Both the position numbers and the translations under genes were made by a program. DNA of 50,020 nucleotides from an uncultured Chloroflexota bacterium (GTDB lineage: Bacteria > Chloroflexota > Anaerolineae > Anaerolineales > Villigracilaceae): NCBI GenBank assembly GCA_903914955.1, contig CAIWRB010000374.1, positions 1 to 50,020 of the forward strand, in the 5' to 3' direction. Under the pieces are notes generated by a model that saw nothing but the letters and a program-made list of their open reading frames with translations, did not search any database and had not been told where the DNA came from. This document shows, piece by piece, positions 34,304 to 42,500 of this stretch; the first letter of the stretch is position 1, and the number at the start of each line of letters is the position of its first letter.

Positions 34304-36031
34304 TTACGGAACAGCATTGGGCGCAGAGTCGAGGAACATATCATCGCGAGCCCAAAGAATGATGGTCTCACCAGATTGAGGTGCATCACGCAAACTGACC
34401 CAACGCACCCAGCTCTGGGATAATGTGTCATTCCATAATGGCGTTTGCCGCCAAGTAAAATCCTGTCCACGATACGAAGAGGCGAGTGTTGGATCATCTT
34501 GAAGGGGCGTAATGACAAAATACGGAGAGCTGGAAATATCCAATGATTCAACGACAGTTAATGGATGCTCGCGAAGAGCCCACTCAAGCGCTGGAGAATT
34601 CACGCCCGCAATGACGACAGGCGCTGAATAGTCATTACCAAGTTCCCATTCGGAGATATCACTCACCGTTGAGCGGAGAAGTTCGGCTTGCGCGGGAAGG
34701 TTTGCAGACCACCATAATTCGGGATGTTCTAGTCCGCGCAGGCCTGCGGAGCCAAGCGCGCCGCCAAGCCCAAAGATGCCCAGTACGATGGCCAATCCCA
34801 AGACGCCGCCTATTCGCGCTGTGCGGATCGACCAACCCGACGCCACAAGCAGGATACTGAACACGAGCAGGAGAACGGCGCCAAGCAAAAGCCAAAAGCG
34901 CATGTAGTATTCCTGTGAGGCAACCTGCACCCAGACGATCTTTGAAAAATCGAGCCACGAAAATGCCCAGACAAATGCCGTTAAGAGCATAACACCAGCT
35001 ACTTCGATACGCTCATCCGGAAAAATATCGATGTTGCGGACGAGTTCCAGCGCGGCCAGTGCGCTGAGTGGAATGAGCATCCACGCCAGATCACTGAGTT
35101 GGCGCGAGGGAATAAAGACCGCGAGCAGTAGTGAAACCAATAACCACAGGCTTAGTGGAATGATCCTGGAGCTCGCATTCCGCCAGCCGCGAATAATGGC
35201 AATCAATGCCAGCAACAAGGTGAGTGGTTGATAAACAAGCAGCGAAACAAATAATCTACTGGCGGGGATGGTTGAAGAAGTTAGCCAGCCGTTTATAAAT
35301 GTTGGGATTGAAGCCAGCGTGGCGCTTAATCCGTTGGGGACGATGAAAAAGAGGGTGCCGGCGGTAATAAAGGTGATTGCAAAAGAGAATATCGAATTTC
35401 GAAAGTCAAAGGGGGCAGGCTGCGCGTGAAGTTCCGTTTCTACGGATTCGTCATTGGATTGATTGCTTGGCTTGAGTCGAATTTCAATGGCTTGATATAA
35501 CGTCCACGTGACCCCGAGTCCGAGCAGACCAGCCCAGATCGATGGTCCACTGAGGAGCGCGAGCGCGGCGAAAAATCCCGCAAGACGCGGCTTGTTCTGG
35601 CTAAAAAATCCCCAAGTGAAAAGAAGGAATGTGATCGCAAAGATGGGACTGGCTGCCTGACGGGATAGGGAGATCAAGCCCGGGTCTACGGCAATGAAGA
35701 AGGCCAGGATCAGGCTCGGGCGCGGTTTGATGCGTGTCAAAAAAAGAGGAGCAAGCACCAGCAAGCATCCTGTCAAAGCGGGGATAAATCTCGCGAGGAA
35801 ATTAGTCCCACCGCCGTATAGGAAAAACAGGATCGAGGTGGAAAGAATATAAAAGGGATGCGGACTGAGTGCAGGCTTGAGGCTTTGCGCGATGTGCAAG
35901 GCTTGCAAGGCGGGCAAGGCTTCGGCGTCGGCGAGAGGCATTGCGCCGAGTTGGATGAAACGCAAGCCAAAGGCGAGCAGAAAAGCCAGCGCATACAGCC
36001 AGCCTTCATGTTTGAAATGTCGGTAGGTCAT
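34304..36031 (-). CDS. GT-C membrane glycosyltransferase-like protein (TIGR03663/ArnT-like)
   Basis: A 575-residue protein with about a dozen membrane helices and a soluble C-terminal part (about 470-575). Its N-terminus aligns with TIGR03663/PMT-like transferases: LRFIQLGAMPLADAEA corresponds to the loop where an acidic DE pair is usual, then SPHPFYI and NFLARFIPALTG. The usual DE and HGP motifs are changed here to AE and HPF, so activity is uncertain. TIGR03663 members are known to occur beside YYY-family proteins, as here. TACAAT lies 7 bases before the ATG. It is followed by cmk after 3 bases. Confidence 0.72.
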   Translation of the reverse strand: MTYRHFKHEGWLYALAFLLAFGLRFIQLGAMPLADAEALPALQALHIAQSLKPALSPHPFYILSTSILFFLYGGGTNFLARFIPALTGCLLVLAPLFLTRIKPRPSLILAFFIAVDPGLISLSRQAASPIFAITFLLFTWGFFSQNKPRLAGFFAALALLSGPSIWAGLLGLGVTWTLYQAIEIRLKPSNQSNDESVETELHAQPAPFDFRNSIFSFAITFITAGTLFFIVPNGLSATLASIPTFINGWLTSSTIPASRLFVSLLVYQPLTLLLALIAIIRGWRNASSRIIPLSLWLLVSLLLAVFIPSRQLSDLAWMLIPLSALAALELVRNIDIFPDERIEVAGVMLLTAFVWAFSWLDFSKIVWVQVASQEYYMRFWLLLGAVLLLVFSILLVASGWSIRTARIGGVLGLAIVLGIFGLGGALGSAGLRGLEHPELWWSANLPAQAELLRSTVSDISEWELGNDYSAPVVIAGVNSPALEWALREHPLTVVESLDISSSPYFVITPLQDDPTLASSYRGQDFTWRQTPLWNDTLSQSWVRWVSLRDAPQSGETIILWARDDMFLDSAPNAVP

Positions 36032-36038
36032 GTGGGCA

Positions 36039-36044
36039 ATTGTA
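36039..36044 (-). promoter_or_regulatory. Putative -10 box, leaderless spacing (GT-C gene)
   Basis: TACAAT on the minus strand ends 7 bases before the ATG at 36031, and no ribosome site lies between. It is just downstream of the hairpin repeat at 36053-36085, which would separate this transcript from the YYY gene. Confidence 0.5.
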
Positions 36045-36052
36045 ATCCATCA

Positions 36053-36085
36053 AGACCTTAGAGTTCTTAAAGAACTCTGAGGTCT
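36053..36085. repeat. 16-1-16 palindromic hairpin between two glycosylation genes
   Basis: AGACCTTAGAGTTCTT pairs with AAGAACTCTGAGGTCT (one G-T) around a single A. It matches the architecture and the AGGTCT/AAGACC ends of the hairpin at 27493-27525. No T-run follows. It may be a dispersed repeat acting as a transcript boundary. Confidence 0.6.
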
Positions 36086-36095
36086 GCCAATAAAA

Positions 36096-38543
36096 TCACG
36101 GCACTTCATAAATCACCGTGCTTCCCTGCTGAAAAATGGGCTTGAGGTGAGACTGGAATTTCTCTTCATTAACTTGCAGGGCTGATCGTTCGAGATTGCC
36201 GATATAAACATAGCGAATATTATATTTTGCGATGATGGTTTGCGCTTCGTCCCAGTGGGTTGTGCCGTAGAGTTTTGTTATATCCTCGCTACGGGAGGCT
36301 TGCGGCGCGTAACTACCGCGCCATTGCGCCTCGTGACCGGTCCAGCCAAGAACGGTTTGCAACCCTGTGTACATGGAGATGCGCGCATAAGCAGAGTAAC
36401 CGCCACCTATGGCTTCGGAGATGATCCCATCCGGAACCGTCTGAAGAAATTTTATGGCAGCGGCTTCATCGGGATTCTCGCGGAGAATTCGGTCAAAGTC
36501 GTCGAGAGTGAATCCTCCCAAAGGATTAAAGTTATTCGTCTTTGTGATCAGGCCAAAGACAGGGAATAGTAATCCTGAAAAAATAACAAAACCGATCACG
36601 ACTCGAAAAATAATATTTATCATGCCGCGCAGTTTTTGAAGCAACTGCGCAACTGCGAAAGCGGCGGCCAGACTCCACAACATCCATGCTTGATAGTAGA
36701 ACTTAAAGACCGTGTTAATTCGATAGCCAAATTGGTCACGCAGATAAACAAAATCGGGGACGAGAATGAGGATGGCACCGAGGGTGAGGAGAAGCAGGAT
36801 GAATTGAGTGGGAAGAACAGAAGTCGTAAGGTTGTCTTCGGTCTGCTGTCTATCAGCCATAGCAGAAGAATCTTTAAATAGGAAGGCTAGGGACGGAATC
36901 AAAACTGCCAGCAACGTAATAAGGCTTCCAATATAACCTAATCTACGCAAGGATGTTGCGATAACGAATTGACCGGTGGTCATATCTTGCGATTTAAGAA
37001 AATTTATGACAAAATCTTTTTCAACAAAAGAACCAACCCAGCCAATGGAGAATGTGAGTAGAAATAGAGCAAAAGTAAAACCAAGCCCAAGTGAAAAGCC
37101 AAGCTTCCAATTTGAGGGTATTTTTTCGCCGCGCCATAAATAGATCAAATATACAAAGATGGGAACGAGAAGCGTTCCCCACATCACCCATAAATGTACA
37201 CCGCGCGTGGGATACATGAAGTTGGGCAAGAGACCACCTGCTTGAGATGAGAAGCCGAGATAGAACGGAAAATATAACAAAATCGAAAGAATACCGAGCG
37301 GCAAGCCAAGCAGAAAAACATCTTCAAGGCGCGCCCAACTCCAGCCAGCTTCATTCGCACGCCAGAGAATATACGAAGCAACGATCAATGCTGCCGCGAT
37401 GAGAATGTCCCATGTGTTGAGGAAGGCCAGTCCACCAATGACCAGCGCGGAAAATAAAAAGCCCTGAATGTTGATATGTAATTTTGCGCCAAGCAAATTG
37501 ATCGTTCCGCGAAAACCTCCGAAGAGCAGATTCATTGCGACGGAGATGGCGAGCAATCCAAATGGAATTGCAAGCAGATGCGGATGCAAGTCACCAAGCA
37601 GAAAAGAGAAGAACGGGAACTCATCGATCACTTCCAACGGATTATTACGCATGTCGTAATCCTGGAGGACGCGCGAGGAACGCCACCACCAAAAGTAACG
37701 GTCAAGTGGAATCCAATGAAGTGGGGTTGCGGGCGGCTGGGATAATTCTTTCATATCCAACCAGGCCCACAAGCGGCTGGAATATTCACCGGTTACAGAA
37801 TCTTTCGCCCAGAACAATCCGCCCTGATGCAGGACCTCAAGCATCGCACCGAAGTTTGAGACAAACAGCAGGAAGAGCGGGGCGAGGAGGGAGTTTCCAA
37901 TTTTCGATTTTTTATCTTCGATTTCCAATTTGGAAAGCAGATTATATAAAATACCATACGAACCGAGCGCGCCAAGAGAGAAGATGAGCGAGGTCATCAG
38001 GTTGTGCGCCATGCTGCCAGCGATGCCAGAGACGCGCGCAAGCATGGCAGTCATAACGTAGCCGAAGTAATAATACGAAATGGCATAACCGGAGAGCCAC
38101 GGATCCTGTGGGGGAAAAGTTGGGGAGCGCAGGATGCCGTTAATAAAAGCCAATTCCATCGGCTTTTCGGTGCTGGCTAATTCAGGATTGGCAGAGCGAA
38201 CGAAGGCAAGAAATGCAAATGCAAGAAAAAATAAAATTTCAGTTGTTAGAATCAGGGAGATATTAGATTTGAGAAAATCAATAATGGCTGAACGATGACT
38301 GATAATTAACCAAACACATAATCCAATAATAAAGGCGAGGGCGAGCAAAATTCCGCCAAGATCATTTTGCGCGATACCAAGAGAGGCCAACAGCCAGAAG
38401 ATATATCCCCAGATCAGCAGACCTGCAGCACGTGACAAGGTATAACCTCTATCCGCCAGCGCGGGAAAAAGAGTATACGCTAATGGAAAAATCAGCCAGC
38501 CGAGAATACTTATGATGAAATACCAGGAGAAGAATGCGGTCAT
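36096..38543 (-). CDS. Chlor_Arch_YYY (DUF2298) polytopic membrane protein
   Basis: An 815-residue, very hydrophobic protein with about 15-18 membrane helices. It carries the family motif YYYFG at 157-161 preceded by FPPQDPW, then EFPFFSFLLGDLHPHLLAIP, LNTWD, RINTVFKFYYQAWML and the C-terminal TGLQTVLGWTGHEAQWRG and YNIRYVYIGNLE. Each block recurs in the C-terminal half of the 1642-residue protein upstream. The family is described mostly from Chloroflexi and Archaea and has no known function. The loop Asp/His residues could be catalytic in a GT-C-like enzyme (inference). It starts after TATAAC at 9 bases. Confidence 0.85.
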   Translation of the reverse strand: MTAFFSWYFIISILGWLIFPLAYTLFPALADRGYTLSRAAGLLIWGYIFWLLASLGIAQNDLGGILLALAFIIGLCVWLIISHRSAIIDFLKSNISLILTTEILFFLAFAFLAFVRSANPELASTEKPMELAFINGILRSPTFPPQDPWLSGYAISYYYFGYVMTAMLARVSGIAGSMAHNLMTSLIFSLGALGSYGILYNLLSKLEIEDKKSKIGNSLLAPLFLLFVSNFGAMLEVLHQGGLFWAKDSVTGEYSSRLWAWLDMKELSQPPATPLHWIPLDRYFWWWRSSRVLQDYDMRNNPLEVIDEFPFFSFLLGDLHPHLLAIPFGLLAISVAMNLLFGGFRGTINLLGAKLHINIQGFLFSALVIGGLAFLNTWDILIAAALIVASYILWRANEAGWSWARLEDVFLLGLPLGILSILLYFPFYLGFSSQAGGLLPNFMYPTRGVHLWVMWGTLLVPIFVYLIYLWRGEKIPSNWKLGFSLGLGFTFALFLLTFSIGWVGSFVEKDFVINFLKSQDMTTGQFVIATSLRRLGYIGSLITLLAVLIPSLAFLFKDSSAMADRQQTEDNLTTSVLPTQFILLLLTLGAILILVPDFVYLRDQFGYRINTVFKFYYQAWMLWSLAAAFAVAQLLQKLRGMINIIFRVVIGFVIFSGLLFPVFGLITKTNNFNPLGGFTLDDFDRILRENPDEAAAIKFLQTVPDGIISEAIGGGYSAYARISMYTGLQTVLGWTGHEAQWRGSYAPQASRSEDITKLYGTTHWDEAQTIIAKYNIRYVYIGNLERSALQVNEEKFQSHLKPIFQQGSTVIYEVP

Positions 38544-38552
38544 TGATGTCCA

Positions 38553-38558
38553 GTTATA
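38553..38558 (-). promoter_or_regulatory. Putative -10 box, short leader (YYY gene)
   Basis: TATAAC on the minus strand ends 9 bases before the ATG at 38543, with no ribosome site. It is a weaker example of the leaderless arrangement. Confidence 0.35.
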
Positions 38559-38576
38559 AGATAGCGGAAGGCGGAT

Positions 38577-39179
38577 TTAGGATAATTGTTTGACCATGCG
38601 ATGATAGCCAAGAAATTCGTTTGAATGCTGTATTGTTTCAACGATCTGATATCCAAGACGTTGATATAAACGCAGCGCATTTTGATTATAAAGACCAACC
38701 ACCAAGGCACACTTCGTCAAGACTGCTGACTGGGCGGATCGTTCGGCGTACGCAAGCAATCGCGAGCCGATACCCTGCCCCTGCGCAGAGGAATGAACGC
38801 CGACATTGCTGACATAATACTCGTCACGCTCGGCTTCCCGTCCGCCGGGCAGCCAATATCCGCGCCAGAGAAAACGTAAAGCGGGCATCATGTCCATTGC
38901 AGGAAAAAGATGCGGAAGCACAGCCAGGTTAAGTTTATCAAGCCGAGCACCTTCACACGAAACCAAACCGCCTACTGGCTTGTCATCCGCTTCTGCAACA
39001 AAAGCGATTCCAGAATCAAACCGGCCGGCGTTGTGAGCGACAAGATTTTTTATGATCGTGAGGACAGGCTGGCGATTATCTTTAAAAAGATAATCAGCCA
39101 GCTTGCCCATCGAAAGGTACATTATTTCCGCGATGAACGCGGAATCATTTTGGCAGGCGGGGCGGATATTAAAACTCAT
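38577..39179 (-). CDS. GNAT-family N-acetyltransferase
   Basis: A 200-residue acetyltransferase. The acetyl-CoA loop is VHSSAQGQGIGSRLLAYAE and the C-terminal LVVGLYNQNALRLYQRLGY is typical. The acceptor is unknown. The ATG at 39179 is fixed by a 4-base ATGA overlap with the DUF952 gene stop. This gene and DUF952 form a coupled pair inserted between two YYY-family genes, which may or may not reflect a shared task. Confidence 0.9.
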   Translation of the reverse strand: MSFNIRPACQNDSAFIAEIMYLSMGKLADYLFKDNRQPVLTIIKNLVAHNAGRFDSGIAFVAEADDKPVGGLVSCEGARLDKLNLAVLPHLFPAMDMMPALRFLWRGYWLPGGREAERDEYYVSNVGVHSSAQGQGIGSRLLAYAERSAQSAVLTKCALVVGLYNQNALRLYQRLGYQIVETIQHSNEFLGYHRMVKQLS

Positions 39180-39529
39180 TCGGGTAGAGAATGCCATTCG
39201 CCGTCAGAGTCAGGTTCGAAATTTAAAACTGATTCGACTGCGGTTAAATTGATGGGACCAAAGATATGCGGAAATTTATCGGATTCAGAAATGCCCGGGG
39301 CAGGCATTCCTGCGGGCGGTTCCCACTTAAGCTCAGGCTTGAGTTTTGTTTCATCGAGCTTTAACAACACCAGATCATTTCGTCCGCGATAAAAAGCGTT
39401 CGCAACATGCAAGACTTGCGGTTCAGTGGAGCAATGAATGAAGCCTTCGGTTTGTAAACTTGGCGCACTGTATTCGCCGCGCCCTTGAGCTTCAAGCCAT
39501 TCCTGTTTTGAAGTAATATGCAAAATCAA
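39176..39529 (-). CDS. DUF952 domain protein
   Basis: A 117-residue cytoplasmic protein matching DUF952 over its full length: EGFIHCSTEPQVLHVAN, LVLLKLDETKL, WEPPAGM and FPHIFGPINL. Members resemble a small mono-ADP-ribosyltransferase-like fold in some classifications, but no activity is established. It starts with TTG preceded by AAGGAG at 6 bases; no ATG fits. An 11-bp hairpin lies directly upstream of that ribosome site. The stop overlaps the GNAT start. Confidence 0.85.
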   Translation of the reverse strand: MILHITSKQEWLEAQGRGEYSAPSLQTEGFIHCSTEPQVLHVANAFYRGRNDLVLLKLDETKLKPELKWEPPAGMPAPGISESDKFPHIFGPINLTAVESVLNFEPDSDGEWHSLPE

Positions 39530-39539
39530 AATTATCTCC

Positions 39540-39568
39540 TTACCAATTACTGTTCACGTAATTGGTAA
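39540..39568 (-). promoter_or_regulatory. 11-bp inverted repeat abutting the DUF952 ribosome site
   Basis: TTACCAATTAC and its exact complement surround a 7-base loop. On the minus strand the second arm ends in GGTAA, immediately before GGAG of the DUF952 gene. It could be a weak terminator of the YYY fusion gene, an operator or a structure that affects translation. Confidence 0.5.
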
Positions 39569-39575
39569 TTATATT

Positions 39576-42500
39576 CTACGGGATGACTTCATAAATAACT
39601 GTATCGCCGTAACGATAGACTTCCTTCCAAAGAACGCCATTGAATTCATCAAATTTCAGCAGTCCACTGGGGACTCCCTGGTCAAACACCGCATATTTGA
39701 CAAGCTCCAATTGTCCAACAACAATATAGCGCACATTGTATTTGCGTAAGAAATTCACCGCCGCGGTTTGATCTGGAGAAGTATAGAAGCTATCCACATC
39801 CACACCACGTTGGATGATCTGGTTTGACCCCAAGGCGCGTTGCTGTTGTTGATGATATTGCCAGCCAACCACGCTCGGCAGACCTGTATAAGTGGTAATG
39901 CGGGAATGCCATCGGTACTGAACACCAGCCGGAGCGGCTTCGACAATTACTGGCGAGCCTTCAATATTTTCCTGCATCCAGCGGATCGCGTGATAATCCT
40001 CTTCAAAAGAGAAATCGCGTCCATAATCTGCATAGGAGGAATATTGCATGTAGGTCATACTGTCGAGCGTGTGCGGCGCAGAGGGTGTCATGCGGTCGCT
40101 GATCTTGTCGGGGGTTGCGGTGAGGGTGAAAAGTAAAGCGCCCGTGGCCAGCGCATAAAGCCCGACTTGATAAATTGTGCGCCAGCGGATTCTCCAAAAT
40201 GGAAATATATTTAACAGCCAGCCAAATGCCGCGGCCGCACTGACAGCCAGCAGCATCCAGGCTTGTAAATATAATTTAAAGACCGTGTTCATACGTCCAA
40301 TATCACCGACCAGCACAACAACTTCAACAGCGATGGTGAGTACAAGTGCTGTGCCGATCATCATCAACACACCGCGTTTGACATCGGGCAGATCCGGGCG
40401 CAGGAGCAGAATCCCAGCCCAGGCTGCCAGAGGCAATGCCAGCCAGCCAATGCGAACACCTTCCACCGCAAAGTATGCCAGCAAAGCGATAATCACCGCA
40501 AGCCCAATTTCGATCGGCAGGGAATAATCACGCAGTTTCTGTAAATGCGAAACCGGTGTGGATTCCATCCACTCACGCGTTTCCCAGGCAAGCCATGCCA
40601 CAATAATAAAGAGGAACAAGCCCCATTGCGTGACATACGAAGAGATCGGTGTGTGCGAACCTCTCCATGGGTCTACTGCGCCATAGCTGAGGCTGTACCA
40701 ATGTGTGAACGGTGAATACAAAGCAGAGCTGAGTATATACAGGAAAGCCACCGCACCCACGGCAATCACTGCGCGCAGGAGCCAACTCACATCCCCAGCC
40801 CCTCCCCTTTGGGAAAGGGCCAAGGGTAAGGATTTTAGATCAAAATTACGATACAACGTATAAGCCAACGCAATCGCCGCCAACGGAAAGTAAGTATATA
40901 GATCCCAGGTATTCGTCGGCTTGAGCGCACCGATCATCAATGCGCCGATGCCGAATGTCGCGGCCCATTCCGAACGACTCATTTCTGCACGTGATTTTAT
41001 AAATGATACCGCCCACGCAATAATGAACAATGTGATCGGCATAACAAGCATGTGCGCGTGCATATCGCTGTACAGGAAAGTAAACAAAGGGAATTCCGTG
41101 ATCGGTTCCACATCATTCGGCGCGGGAATTACTCGGCTGGGATTCCAGTACCAGTCTCCCCGGCCAATCGGCAGCTGCATCCCGCCGAACGACAGATACA
41201 ATCCTTTGGCGGCAAATATCCATTTTTGGATGATGTTCGCGTCCGCTGGAACCAATCCATCTGGCGCGGCGATTCTTTGGAATCCATTGAAGATCATCCG
41301 CACCGTTCCAAGGTTGCCCAAGAGAATGGTCATGACCGAAGCGGACAGGCCAGAGATCCACGCGGAAGACTGAATGTTGGAAGCTGAATCTTTATCCGTT
41401 TTAACAAGTGAAAACGCAACCGTGAATGCGCCGACCGCGATCAACGCAAACCACGTCGGCAAAATAAGGTTGTACGCGATCGAAGGCACAATGCCAAGCA
41501 ATTTCACCGGCGTGCCAGCCAGCACAAAACCGTAATAGTAATAATTAATATAACCGCCCGCGTACCACGGATCATACGGCGGAAAAGAAGTACTCTTCAA
41601 CACCGCGTTGAAATACGAAAAATCCATCGGCCGCTCGCCGCCTTTTGCGGGATGCCACAGATCCGCATTGCCGAGTCGAATGAACAAATCGATCAGGAAG
41701 AAGACGAGAAACAGGATCTCGACCATGACGAAGAATCTGCGGTTTGAATTCCACTCCGCTTTGAACTGGTCTCTGCGAATCATCCACAAGCTGACACCTG
41801 CCGCAGCAATAAGGACAAACACCACGCTGATGGTGACTCGCGTATATGGTACGCCGACAGATCCGTCCATCCACGCGATCCATGCTAGCAAAGCCAGCCC
41901 TACAATTCGTCCAAGCGGATATGAATATTGGCCAAGTCCTGGCAAAGCCAAACGTGTGATCGGATAAGCAAACAGTCCCAACACAAAAATAAATCCATAC
42001 CAAAACAAAATGCCGAAAATTGGGTATTTATTTTGAAGCCAATTGTAATTAAATAACTGAGACCATGTTCCGCCAGCGGTTTGTTGCGCAAGGCGAGTAT
42101 CGGGAAGCATCAGATCTTTGTAATTATTGGCCTGCTTCGGCAGGAGATGAACAACGTTCGTTAAATCCACAGTGCCAAGCTGCGCGAGTACTTTCGCCGG
42201 TTCATAATCGTCAGTCTTCTGGAAAATCATCACTTTTGGATGATCGTAGAATGTGAAGGCTTCTTCCGCGGCTTGATCGTTGATCACCAGCGGCCCAAGA
42301 GTAGGATACGATTCAAAGACCGCCACCAGCTTAAATCCCAATCTGCCTTCATATTGGCCGGGTTTGGCAAGGCGGTAGCACTTGATTATATTTTCATTTT
42401 CCGGGCAACCGAGCAGATCGCGATAATACTTTGTCGTCAGCGGATATCTTTCAGGCAGCCGCGTGATCTGCGCATACTGGTGATTGGTCGGGATGAAAAT

